A DNA stretch of 64,000 nucleotides. Origin: Clostridia bacterium (GTDB lineage: Bacteria; Bacillota; Clostridia; Christensenellales; Borkfalkiaceae). Of this stretch, positions 24,480-32,380 are shown piece by piece. Made by a program: the position numbers and the translations under genes. Each line of letters opens with the position of its first letter. Positions within the stretch are counted from its first letter, which is position 1. The stretch lies in assembly GCA_017466825.1 (NCBI GenBank), contig JAFTTJ010000018.1, forward strand, positions 22,513 to 86,512. The letters are read 5' to 3'. Below the pieces are notes generated by a model, which saw nothing but the letters and a program-made list of their open reading frames with translations, did no database searches and was not told where the DNA came from.

Positions 24480-24686
24480 TTATTCTTCGTCTATTACTTC
24501 CACAATATCTTCTATATTGCACTCTAAAACCTTGCAGATTTTAGCCAAAATTTCGGTGTTTACGTGTTCGTTTTTGCCGAGTTTAGCAAGCGCAGTAGTA
24601 GTCATACCCGTAGCAATACGAAGGTCTTTTTTCTTCATATCTTTATCAATTAAAAGTTTCCATAGCTTTTTATAACTGACAGCCAT
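24480..24686 (-). CDS. XRE-family HTH regulator, 68 aa
   Basis: A minimal Cro/C1-type domain: VSYKKLWKLLIDKDMKKKDLRIATGMTTTALAKLGKNEHVNTEILAKICKVLECNIEDIVEVIDEE, with the two HTH helices at about residues 20-42 and the final helix LAKICKVLECNIEDIVE typical of the YozG-like subgroup. It is the first gene of the operon, 66 bp before the membrane protein gene. It resembles the controller (C) proteins of restriction systems in size and place, and probably binds the nearby palindrome. ATG 24686 follows AAGGATGG at ten bases. Confidence 0.85.
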   Translation of the reverse strand: MAVSYKKLWKLLIDKDMKKKDLRIATGMTTTALAKLGKNEHVNTEILAKICKVLECNIEDIVEVIDEE

Positions 24687-24823
24687 TTTATAGCACCATC
24701 CTTAATAAAAATCAGTTTTTATCATTATAGCATATATGCCTAAAATTTTCAACAAAAAATCCAATATTTAGATTTTTAATTTTGAAAATAGTTTATCTTG
24801 ATATTAGGTAGGGAAAATACAAT

Positions 24824-24973
24824 TTGGAATATGCACTTTTATTAAAAGATCACTTGAACACTAAAGAGATTGAAAAATACTTTATGGATATGCAAATTGG
24901 AGACCCTGCCTCTCGTAGTGTTACTGTTAAAGAGTTTTATCAAATGGGACTTGAATTAAATAATAAACAATAA
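24824..24973 (+). CDS. possible small protein with TTG start, 49 aa
   Basis: The frame runs from TTG (24824) to TAA (24971-24973), preceded by an in-frame stop at 24809, so it cannot be longer. An AGGTAGGG purine stretch lies ten bases upstream. The predicted product has a regular helical pattern with a charged, helix-like composition (DHLNTKEIEKYFMDMQIGDPAS ... KEFYQMGLELNN). A clear terminator hairpin follows at once, which supports a transcribed gene. I do not recognise it; it may also be the tail of a decayed gene. Confidence 0.35.
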   Translation: MEYALLLKDHLNTKEIEKYFMDMQIGDPASRSVTVKEFYQMGLELNNKQ

Positions 24974-24981
24974 GACATTTA

Positions 24982-25027
24982 AAATCTTTACTTTTTGGCT
25001 AAAATCGGCTTTTAGAAGTAAAGATTT
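24982..25027 (+). terminator. hairpin after the small ORF
   Basis: AAATCTTTACTT / AAGTAAAGATTT stem with an inner AAAATCGGCTTTT pair, followed by TTG-T-rich sequence. Confidence 0.65.
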
Positions 25028-25055
25028 TTGTTTTAAAGGCAATATCAAAAAACAA

Positions 25056-25084
25056 TTGAAAAAAGTGATAAAAGGGGGTATAAT
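25056..25084 (+). promoter_or_regulatory. promoter of the NifX-like/CoADR pair
   Basis: TTGAAA (25056-25061), exactly 17-bp spacer, TATAAT (25079-25084); ATG follows at 25116 behind AAAGGAGAT. Confidence 0.75.
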
Positions 25085-25115
25085 ATAGATATATAAAAAT
25101 AAAGGAGATATTATT

Positions 25116-25523
25116 ATGAAAATTGCAGTAACTTATGACAATGAACAAATTTTTCAACATTTCGGGCATACCGAACAGTTTAAGATTTACGATGTAAAAA
25201 ACGATAAAATAATTTCTAAAACCGTTATCAGCACTAACGGTCAAGGTCACGGCGCATTATCAAGTTTCTTAAAAGAAAATAACGTTGACGTTCTTATTTG
25301 TGGTGGAATAGGTGGTGGCGCTATAAGCGCGCTTAACGAACTTGATATTAAATTATTAGGTGGCGTTAGTGGCGATTGCGACAAAGCAGTAGAGGCATTT
25401 TTGAAAAACGAACTAGAATTTAACCCCAGCGTTAGATGCTCTCATCACGACCATGAACACGGTGACGGTGCACACACCTGTGGCGAACACGGTTGTGGAA
25501 AGGGAAGTTGCCATCACAACTAA
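25116..25523 (+). CDS. NifX/NifB-C-type (dinitrogenase cofactor-like) protein with metal-binding tail, 135 aa
   Basis: Residues 1-105 form the nitrogenase-cofactor-binding-like fold: MKIAVTYDNEQIFQHFGHTEQFKIYD, then GHGALSSFLKENNVDVLICGGIGGGA and GVSGDCDKAVEAFL. These small proteins occur widely in anaerobes without nitrogenase and are thought to bind metal clusters. The C-terminus is unusual, a His/Cys-rich tail (HHDHEHGDGAHTCGEHGCG, then GSCHHN) that probably binds metal ions. It shares a promoter with the reductase gene, 31 bp downstream. Role in metal or sulfur handling is inferred. Confidence 0.85.
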   Translation: MKIAVTYDNEQIFQHFGHTEQFKIYDVKNDKIISKTVISTNGQGHGALSSFLKENNVDVLICGGIGGGAISALNELDIKLLGGVSGDCDKAVEAFLKNELEFNPSVRCSHHDHEHGDGAHTCGEHGCGKGSCHHN

Positions 25524-25554
25524 AAAAATTAAAACGCCTTTATCGGAGGGTAAA

Positions 25555-27243
25555 ATGAAAATTGTAATCGTGGGTGGGGTTGCAGGTGGTGCAACTGCCG
25601 CAGCAAGAATAAGAAGACTAGACGAACGTGCAGAAATTATTATTTTTGAGCGTTCGGGCTTTATTTCATACGCAAACTGTGGTTTGCCGTATTATATCGG
25701 TGGCGTTATTGAAGATAAGGAAGATTTGACTCTTCAAACTCCCGAAAGTTTCTTCCGCCGTTTTAGAATAATCGCTAAAGTTAATCACGAAGTAACCGAT
25801 ATTGACGTGCAACACAAAACCGTTCACGTAACTGACCTAAAAACGGGAACGAGTTTTACCGAGAAATACGATAAACTTATTTTATCACCTGGGGCAAAAC
25901 CGATTTTGCCAGATTTCTATACTGAAAACGAAAGGACTTTCACTCTTCGCACCGTAGAAGATACGCTTAAAATTCGTGCCTTTATAGAACAAAATCAGCC
26001 TAAAACGGCAGTTGTTATAGGTGGTGGCTTTATCGGTCTTGAAATGGCAGAAAACCTTGCGGAATTAGGAATTAAAACGACCATTATTCAGCGTGACAAT
26101 CATCTTTTGCCGACGGTTGACTGTGATATGGCGTCGTTTGTCCATGCAAACTTCCGTCACCACGGCGTACAATTATTACTAAACGTTAATACAAATAAAA
26201 TGAGTATTACAGGCGAGAAAGTTTCGCTTGACTTTGATAACGGCTCAAATCTAAGCGCTGATATGGTTGTGCTTGCAGTTGGAGTTGCGCCTGAAAACAC
26301 ACTTGCTAAAAAGATAGGTTTAGAACTTGGCGTTAAAGGTGCAATCAAAGTCAACGCAAAAATGGAAACTTCAATTCCTGACATCTATGCAGTAGGGGAC
26401 GCAGTAGAAGTTAGACATTTTATAACTGATAAAGATTCAGTAATTTCACTTGCAGGGCCAGCCAACAAGCAAGGACGAATAGTTGCCGATAATATTTGTG
26501 GAATAAATAGCGAATATAAAGGCTCACAAGGGTCTTCGGTTATTAAACTCTTTGATATGACTGTTGCTACTACTGGAATTAACGAACAGCAAGTTAAAGC
26601 AAACGGCATAGAATACGAAAAAGTAATTTTAACGCAAAACTCACACGCGGGCTATTATCCAGGGGCAACGGCAATGACCGTTAAACTCATTTTTGAAAGG
26701 GCAACCTATAAAATTTTAGGTGCGCAAATCGTTGGATATGACGGAGTTGATAAACGCATTGACGTTATTGCAACGTGGGTTAGGGCAGGGATGAAAGCCG
26801 ATGAACTAAAAGATTTAGACCTTGCTTACGCTCCGCCGTATTCTTCTGCGAAAGACCCAGTAAATATGGCAGGTTTTGTTGTAGAAAATATCAAAAACGG
26901 CATAGTGAAACAGTTTTATTATGAAGATATTCCGTCTTTAAGAGAAAGAAAAGACGTAATTTTACTTGATACTCGCACACCGTTTGAATATATGCGTGGA
27001 CACGCTGATGGTTTTATCCATATTCCACTTGACGATTTAAGAGAGCGTTTAGGCGAACTTGACAAGTCTAAAAAAATTTACGTTATGTGTCAAAGTGGCT
27101 TGCGTAGTTATCTTGCAACACGCATTTTAATGCAAAACGGCTTTGATGCCTATAACTTTGCAGGTGGATTTAGATTATATAGCAGTATCAAAAACGAAGA
27201 AATGCTATCCAAACAATGCTACACCTGTGGTATGGATAAATAA
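25555..27243 (+). CDS. FAD-dependent CoA-disulfide reductase-type enzyme with C-terminal rhodanese domain, 562 aa
   Basis: The N-terminus MKIVIVGGVAGGATAAARIRRLDE binds FAD. SYANCGLPYYIGG carries the single active-site Cys of the CoA-disulfide reductase/NADH peroxidase group. VVIGGGFIGLEMAENLA is the NAD(P)H-binding motif, and YAVGDAVE the second FAD motif. The last ~100 residues form a rhodanese domain with DTRTPFEYMRGHADGFIHIPLDDL and the active Cys in YVMCQSGLRSY. Such fusions reduce CoA persulfides or polysulfides. The tail CYTCGMDK adds a Cys pair. I chose ATG 25555 with GGAGGG; an upstream ATG at 25453 would overlap the preceding gene. Confidence 0.9.
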   Translation: MKIVIVGGVAGGATAAARIRRLDERAEIIIFERSGFISYANCGLPYYIGGVIEDKEDLTLQTPESFFRRFRIIAKVNHEVTDIDVQHKTVHVTDLKTGTSFTEKYDKLILSPGAKPILPDFYTENERTFTLRTVEDTLKIRAFIEQNQPKTAVVIGGGFIGLEMAENLAELGIKTTIIQRDNHLLPTVDCDMASFVHANFRHHGVQLLLNVNTNKMSITGEKVSLDFDNGSNLSADMVVLAVGVAPENTLAKKIGLELGVKGAIKVNAKMETSIPDIYAVGDAVEVRHFITDKDSVISLAGPANKQGRIVADNICGINSEYKGSQGSSVIKLFDMTVATTGINEQQVKANGIEYEKVILTQNSHAGYYPGATAMTVKLIFERATYKILGAQIVGYDGVDKRIDVIATWVRAGMKADELKDLDLAYAPPYSSAKDPVNMAGFVVENIKNGIVKQFYYEDIPSLRERKDVILLDTRTPFEYMRGHADGFIHIPLDDLRERLGELDKSKKIYVMCQSGLRSYLATRILMQNGFDAYNFAGGFRLYSSIKNEEMLSKQCYTCGMDK

Positions 27244-27301
27244 AAAACTCTACTTGAAGACGTAATTAAAAACGACGATAAAACAGTATAAGGAAAATAA
27301 A

Positions 27302-28054
27302 ATGGAAGAAAGGATATTGCAAACGTTAAACGAAATAGAGCGGAAGGAAAACGTAAAAATATTGCATTGCGTTGAGTCTGGCAGTAGAGCGTGGGGTTTT
27401 GCTTCGCCGGATAGCGACTACGACGTGCGGTTTGTTTACGTGCGCAAAAAAAACGATTACTTAAAATTAAACGAAGAGCGCGACGTGATAGAGTGGCAAC
27501 TAGACGACGTGCTTGACGTAAACGGGTGGGATTTGAAAAAGGCGTTAAAACTTTTATATAAATCTAATCCGACGTTGTTTGAGTGGAATTCTTCTCCTAT
27601 CGTATACAAAACGACTGACGAGTGGAATAAAATAGCAAGCGTAATTGAAGACTACTTCGTTCAAAAGTCGGGGCTCTACCATTATTTGAGCACGGCTAAA
27701 AGCAACTACAAAGAGTTTTTAACGAAAGAAACCGTTAAATACAAAAAGTATTTTTACGTTCTTCGCCCCGTGCTTGCGTGCAAATGGATTTTGGCAAAAG
27801 GCACTCCGCCACCTATGCTTTTCAGCGCCCTTGCTAAAGAGTTTTTAGACGAAGAAGTCCGCCCCGAAGTTGATAAACTGCTATTTATAAAGATGAACGC
27901 CCCGGAAATTGCTCAGGGAAGCCGTATAGAAAAACTCAACGAATATCTTTTGAAAAGCATTGAAGCGATCGGCTTGAAAATAAAAGAACTTCCGCCAAGG
28001 CACGAAAAAACGTGGAATGATTTAAACGAAATTTTTATAGATATAATCGGTTAG
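27302..28054 (+). CDS. predicted nucleotidyltransferase (COG3541/YcgL-type), 250 aa
   Basis: The catalytic pattern is ESGSRAWGFASPDSDYDVRFVY: GSRAWG followed by DSDYDVR, the GS...DxD motif of polymerase-beta-like nucleotidyltransferases; a later EWQLDDV segment supplies another acidic residue. The C-terminal ~120 residues form a helical bundle (KKYFYVLRPVLACKWILAKGTPPPMLFSAL) typical of this group. Substrate unknown. It follows the reductase by 58 bp and precedes a macro-domain/VWA cluster, so it may belong to a signalling module or stand alone. AAGGAAA ribosome site; a terminator follows at 28137. Confidence 0.85.
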   Translation: MEERILQTLNEIERKENVKILHCVESGSRAWGFASPDSDYDVRFVYVRKKNDYLKLNEERDVIEWQLDDVLDVNGWDLKKALKLLYKSNPTLFEWNSSPIVYKTTDEWNKIASVIEDYFVQKSGLYHYLSTAKSNYKEFLTKETVKYKKYFYVLRPVLACKWILAKGTPPPMLFSALAKEFLDEEVRPEVDKLLFIKMNAPEIAQGSRIEKLNEYLLKSIEAIGLKIKELPPRHEKTWNDLNEIFIDIIG

Positions 28055-28136
28055 GAAGGCCGACCGTTTACTAAAAACCGAACGCTTATTTAAGGTTAAG
28101 CGCGTATGTAACGAAAGTTTAATATAACAAAAGTTT

Positions 28137-28163
28137 AAGCCGAAGATTTTCTTCGGCTTTTTT
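28137..28163 (+). terminator. intrinsic terminator
   Basis: AAGCCGAAGA / TCTTCGGCTT stem with TTT loop and T tract, about 80 bp after the nucleotidyltransferase stop. Confidence 0.8.
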
Positions 28164-28263
28164 AGTATGGGCTTACCCCATAATTTTTTAAAAAAGGCAA
28201 AAAAAGGGTTTTTTAATTTTACTGCGAATAATTAAGTAAACGAAAGAAAAAAGGAGAAAATTA

Positions 28264-29328
28264 GTGCCTATACAAATTACCAAAGCAAAAATAACCAAAG
28301 TTAAGTGCGACGCAGTCGTAGCCCCAACCAACACCTTTTTAAAGCCTAGCGGCGGAATTGGCGGGGCTATCTACGCAAGAGCGGGCGAAGCCCTTGAAAA
28401 AGCGCGCAACGCCCTTGGCGAGATTGAAGTGGGGCAAGCCAAAATTACGCCCGCGTTCAATTTTCCGAGCAAGTACGTCATTCATACGGCGTGCCCGAAT
28501 TGGCAAGGCGGCGGTTTTAAGGAAAGGGAACTGTTGCGCAGTTGCTACGTCAATTCTTTAAAAGTTGCAGTCGAAAACGGGTGCGAGAGCGTAGCTATCC
28601 CCTTGATTACTCTTGGGGACGGCGAATATCTAAAAGATAGGGTTATAGGGGAAACGGTTTCCGTTATAAACGAGTTTTTGCAAACCGAAGAATTGAACGT
28701 ATATTTAGTTGCTTACGACGTAACGGCTTACGAGTTGAGAAAAAGCCTTCAAGAGCGAATTTTAAGGCATTTAAGGCGCAATTATAAGCAAGAAGATCCG
28801 TCCATAATGTCTTTAAAGAAGCCGACCTTTGACGGCTACGACGAAGAGAAAGATTTATTGCATAGCGGATCGTTCGACCTTTGTTACAGCGCGCCGTACG
28901 GCGGAACGAGTAAAAGCGAAAGTCTTTACGGATGGCTTGACGACGACGAACAAGATTTTTCCAAGATAGAAAAGTTGCTTAAAAATTTAGACGAAACCTT
29001 TGCGGTAACCTTGCTAAAACTTATCGATTTAAAGGGTATGACGGACGTAGATTGCTACAAAAAGGCTAACGTAAGCAAACAAACTTGGCACAAAATACTA
29101 AACGACAAAAGCTACAAGCCTAGCAAAAATACGGTCATCGCCTTTGCAATATCCTTGCAACTTACTCTTGCCGAAGCCCAACATTTGCTTTCAACGGTGG
29201 GTTTTACACTTTCAAAAAGCAGTAAATTCGACGTTATTATCGAGTATTTTATAAAAAATCGCATTTATAATATAATGAAGATTAACGAAGCGCTGTTCGC
29301 TTTCGACTTGCCCTGCTTGGGGGTGTAA
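28264..29328 (+). CDS. macro-domain protein with C-terminal HTH-like domain, 354 aa
   Basis: The start is GTG 28264, behind AAAGGAG. Residues 1-165 are a macro domain: VKCDAVVAPTNTFLKPSGGIGGAI (ADP-ribose loop), HTACPNW, then AIPLITLGDGEYLKD for the second loop. A ~70-residue acidic linker follows. The last ~115 residues form a HTH-like domain (LLKLIDLKGMTDVDCYKKANVSKQTWHKIL ... KNTVIAFAISLQLTLAEAQHLLSTVGF) ending in FDVIIEYFIKNRIYNIMKINEALFAF. Macro domains bind or remove ADP-ribose. The gene precedes a VWA gene by about 180 bp, a pairing that I recall from Clostridia. It may read ADP-ribose marks and control neighbours. Confidence 0.85.
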   Translation: MPIQITKAKITKVKCDAVVAPTNTFLKPSGGIGGAIYARAGEALEKARNALGEIEVGQAKITPAFNFPSKYVIHTACPNWQGGGFKERELLRSCYVNSLKVAVENGCESVAIPLITLGDGEYLKDRVIGETVSVINEFLQTEELNVYLVAYDVTAYELRKSLQERILRHLRRNYKQEDPSIMSLKKPTFDGYDEEKDLLHSGSFDLCYSAPYGGTSKSESLYGWLDDDEQDFSKIEKLLKNLDETFAVTLLKLIDLKGMTDVDCYKKANVSKQTWHKILNDKSYKPSKNTVIAFAISLQLTLAEAQHLLSTVGFTLSKSSKFDVIIEYFIKNRIYNIMKINEALFAFDLPCLGV

Positions 29329-29506
29329 ACGTTAAAATTTGCGCAAATAACCCCGTTTTAAACCTAAAACTTACTAAATCCACTTAAATTAACCGTAAAT
29401 CTAACCGAAAAAACAGGTCAATTGCCGATTGACCACAAGCCTTTTTAAAAATGATATACTTTAATCGTAAGGTCAAACGGCCAAAAAATTTTTACGGAGG
29501 CGTTTT

Positions 29507-30184
29507 ATGAAAAACGGAATTACGGAATTAGTATTTATTTTAGACAAGAGCGGATCGATGGCAAACATGGTCAAAGACACTATCGGCGGTTTTAACTCAA
29601 TGATAGAAAAGCAAAAGACGGAAGAAGGAAAAGCGTACGTGTCAACCCTACTTTTTTCGACGACTTCGACCGTTTTGCACGACAGAAAGGACGTTAGGGA
29701 AATCGAGCCCATAACCGAAAGAGATTATTTCGTCGGCGGTGGAACGGCGCTACTCGACGCAATCGGCAGAGCCATTTGTCATATCGGCAACGTTCACAAA
29801 TACGCAAGGGCAGAAGACGTGCCTGAAAAAACCATTTTCGTCATAACGACCGACGGTATGGAAAACGCAAGTAGGGAATTTACTAGCGTTAAAGTAAAAG
29901 AGATGATCGAGCGCCAAAAGGAAAAATACGGCTGGGAATTTTTGTTCGTCGCGGCGAATATCGACGCCGTTGAAACCGCAGAGTCCATCGGCATTAGAAG
30001 GGATAGAGCGGCAAATTACAGCGCCGAATGCGGAACGCCCGTAATGTACCAAGAACTCAACCACACCTTGCGCGATTTTAGGCGAAGCGGTAAGATTAGC
30101 AAGGGGTGGCAAAGCGGTATTGAAGACACCATAAGTGCCCCTATAACACCGAAAACGGCTAGTAAGCCCGACGAAAACAAGTAA
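29507..30184 (+). CDS. VWA-domain protein (TerY-like), 225 aa
   Basis: The MIDAS motif is FILDKSGSMANM (DxSxS) near the start, with the Thr in GGGTALLDAIG and the second Asp in VITTDGMENAS, so a metal-dependent adhesion site is complete. It is a stand-alone VWA domain of about 190 residues plus a Pro/Lys tail, like TerY. No signal peptide or membrane helix, so cytosolic. It precedes a small membrane protein by 15 bp. VWA proteins of this kind serve as scaffolds in stress and conflict systems. Start ATG 29507 has a GGAGG site. Confidence 0.87.
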   Translation: MKNGITELVFILDKSGSMANMVKDTIGGFNSMIEKQKTEEGKAYVSTLLFSTTSTVLHDRKDVREIEPITERDYFVGGGTALLDAIGRAICHIGNVHKYARAEDVPEKTIFVITTDGMENASREFTSVKVKEMIERQKEKYGWEFLFVAANIDAVETAESIGIRRDRAANYSAECGTPVMYQELNHTLRDFRRSGKISKGWQSGIEDTISAPITPKTASKPDENK

Positions 30185-30199
30185 AAAAGGGGGGTAAAA

Positions 30200-30541
30200 A
30201 TGGACGATAAGAAAGTTATAGATATCATTTTGATAGTTTGTATTGTCTTTACTGTTATAGGCGGGATTTTAATGGGTTTAGGGGAGACTAAAACGGAGTA
30301 CCCAACCAGCGAATATTGGGTGGCAAAGGACTACGCTCACGTTTACGAAAACTATTCTGGACGAATAGCCGACGTTATTGAAGACGACGAAACTTGTGAA
30401 ATAAAAGGGGATACGATTATCGTTATAAAGCGAAATCAAGTTCTGTGGGGCATCGGGCTAGCGATAGCGGCTATATTTGGAATGGGCGTTATAGGTATTA
30501 TTTTTCAGGTTTTAAGAGATATAAACGCAATTTCATGTTAA
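30200..30541 (+). CDS. two-helix membrane protein, 113 aa
   Basis: Hydrophobic segments at about residues 8-26 (IILIVCIVFTVIGGILMGL) and 82-102 (VLWGIGLAIAAIFGMGVIGII) flank an acidic ~55-residue region (TKTEYPTSEYWVAKDYAHVYENYSG...) that faces one side of the membrane. GGGGGGT-type ribosome site. It directly follows the VWA gene. No family recognised. In a macro/VWA module it could anchor the complex or sense the envelope. Confidence 0.65.
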   Translation: MDDKKVIDIILIVCIVFTVIGGILMGLGETKTEYPTSEYWVAKDYAHVYENYSGRIADVIEDDETCEIKGDTIIVIKRNQVLWGIGLAIAAIFGMGVIGIIFQVLRDINAISC

Positions 30542-30578
30542 ACGCAAGGAAAACTCAATAGTAAAAAGGAGAAAAGTG

Positions 30579-30950
30579 ATGCAAGAAACGACGGTTAGTC
30601 ACTTAAAAGATTTAATTGAGCAAAACGGGCTAATAAAAGCCTTGCGCTCGGTGTACGGCTCGGCGGTAAAGGTAAAAATATTCTTTTCGGACGCCGTTTG
30701 CAAATTAAAAATAGAAGAGTTGGACTTGCCCGTAAGGGGATATAATTGCTTAAAGCGAGTCGGCATAAATTTTATTGAAGACTTGATTTGCAGGATAGAA
30801 ACGGCAGACTTGACCGCCATTAGAAACATGGGTAAAAAGACCGTTTCCGAAATAAAAACTAGGCTTTTAGAGTTCGTTTACGACGGTTTGTCAAGCGGTC
30901 AAAAAACGGCTTTTTTGCAAGCGGTGATAGCCGACAATCAACCCCTTTAA
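30579..30950 (+). CDS. RNA polymerase alpha-CTD-like HhH protein, 123 aa
   Basis: Residues about 45-105 match the alpha C-terminal domain fold: KIEELDLPVRGYNCLKRVGINFIEDLICRIETADLTAIRNMGKKTVSEIKTRLLEF, which normally contacts UP elements and activators. It is detached from a polymerase alpha subunit here. The N-terminal ~40 residues are a short helical extension. Start ATG 30579 (AAAAAGGAG site) is preferred over GTG three bases before it. Free-standing alpha-CTD proteins could act as transcription modulators. Position beside the VWA and macro genes is noted; its partner is unknown. Confidence 0.8.
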   Translation: MQETTVSHLKDLIEQNGLIKALRSVYGSAVKVKIFFSDAVCKLKIEELDLPVRGYNCLKRVGINFIEDLICRIETADLTAIRNMGKKTVSEIKTRLLEFVYDGLSSGQKTAFLQAVIADNQPL

Positions 30951-31109
30951 AGTTAAAGGAAAACTTAATAATTTACGCTAACCGTTGCGTTTTTTTATAA
31001 AGTGTGTTAAAATGTAGCCGTTAGCCAAAAAGGGCTTGACGAAAAAGTTGGGCCCTTTATTATTGGGCTTGCTTAAAAAACGAAGCCCGAAAAGGGGGGT
31101 GAGATTAGC

Positions 31110-31891
31110 ATGAAATATTACGTTGTTTCCGACGTGCACGGCTTTTACGACGAACTGATTTTTGCGCTTACGGAAAAGGGCTTTTTTGACGAAAAGTCCC
31201 CGCATAAGTTGATTATTTGCGGAGATTTGCTTGATCGCGGTGAAAAACTACGCAGATGCAAGAGTTTATATTAGACCTTATTCAAAAGGATTTAGTAGTG
31301 CTAGTTCGTGGCAATCACGAAGACTTAGCCCTTGAGTTTGTTGAAAACGCATCAAAGTATATGACGCCTACGCTAATGCTAACTCACCACTATCGAAACG
31401 GCACGGTTGACAGTATGCTTGCGCTTACGGGGACTAGTTTAACAGAGGCTTATAACGATCCGCTCGCCTTTGCTAAAAAGTGTAAACAAACCCCCTTTTT
31501 TACCCAAATTGTTCCTAAAACCGTCGACTTTTATGAAACTGAAAACTACGTCTTTTTGCACGGTTGGATGCCGTGCGGAAAAGATTACCAAAGCGTAAAA
31601 AACGGGGAGTTTACCCCAGAAGAAAATTGGCGAACCGCCAACCCCGACTCGTGGGAAATCGCGCGGTGGGTAAACGGGATGCAGGCTTGGGCGCAGGGGT
31701 TTAGAGAGCCGAAAAAGACGGTAGTTTGCGGACACGTGCGCGCGTCTTACGGGCACGCCGTTATCGAAGGCAGGGGCGCAGAGCGTGGCGAAACCGCCGA
31801 TTACACGCCTTTTTACGGGTACGGAATCGTTGCGATAGACGGGTGCGCCGTCCGTTCAAAAAAGATAAATTGTATCGTCATAGAAGATTAA
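31110..31891 (+). pseudogene. PPP-family metallophosphatase, frameshifted
   Basis: The first part (31110-31274) reads MKYYVVSDVHGFYDEL, with SDVHG, then IICGDLLDRGEK. It then runs out of frame at an AAAAA run (about 31243-31247) and stops. The second frame continues EKTTQMQEFILDL...VVLVRGNHEDLALEF with the GNHE motif, then MLTHHYRNG, LHGWMPCG and CGHVRASYGH to 31891. All metal ligands of a calcineurin-like (PPP) phosphatase are present across the two frames, so the break is a single -1 shift. It may be a sequencing error, a recent mutation, or -1 slippage on the A run. Start ATG has a GGGGGGTGAG site. Related proteins act on phospho-Ser/Thr or dinucleotides. Confidence 0.8.
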
Positions 31892-32036
31892 ACGGGCAAA
31901 AATCTCAAAAAAAAGATAAAAATTGTATTAAATATTAAAAAAAGATTGCAAAAAATTGTCTTTTTCTCTTTTCAAACGTTAAAATATATGTTATAATAAT
32001 ATAAAAGTGGGTATATCCTAATATGAGAGGTGTGTT

Positions 32037-32267
32037 ATGAAAGAATATAAAGTAGTACCTTGTCAAGGCAAAGTCGTCGCAAATAACGATATCGAAGCAA
32101 GCAAGCAAATCGCAGCGTTAGCAAACGTAATCGTTCAAGAAACCGTAGGTGGATGGCAACTCGTTTCAACCATGCCCGTATTGGTTTCCAATTCTAAAAA
32201 GAGCGTAGGAAGCACCGAGCATCCCTACAACGCTCTCATTTTTGCTAGAGATATTTTAGACGATTAA
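32037..32267 (+). CDS. small DUF4177-like protein, 76 aa
   Basis: MKEYKVVPCQGKVVANNDIEASKQIAALANVIVQETVGGWQLVSTMPVLVSNSKK has the beta-alpha-beta pattern of short DUF4177-type proteins: an EYKVVP strand, helix, and GGWQLVS strand. AGGTGTG site just before ATG. A -10 TATAAT at 31992-31997 with TTTTCA 17 bp upstream gives it its own promoter, and a strong terminator follows at 32283. Function unknown; proteins like this are abundant single-gene units in Bacillota. Confidence 0.75.
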   Translation: MKEYKVVPCQGKVVANNDIEASKQIAALANVIVQETVGGWQLVSTMPVLVSNSKKSVGSTEHPYNALIFARDILDD

Positions 32268-32282
32268 AATTTGATTAAACTC

Positions 32283-32310
32283 GGCGACGGACAAAAAGCC
32301 GTCGCCTTTG
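32283..32310 (+). terminator. intrinsic terminator
   Basis: GGCGACGG / CCGTCGCC stem with an ACAAAAAG loop, then TTTG. Confidence 0.75.
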
Positions 32311-32380
32311 TTATGTGAAAATTTAGCCGAGCCGAAATGCAGTTAAATTTTTGCGGTATATATTATTTTTTAGGAGAGAA

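Noticed and set aside
25453-25554. Earlier start of the reductase gene at 25453
   Set aside because: It overlaps the NifX-like gene; the ATG at 25555 has GGAGGG and begins the FAD-binding motif.
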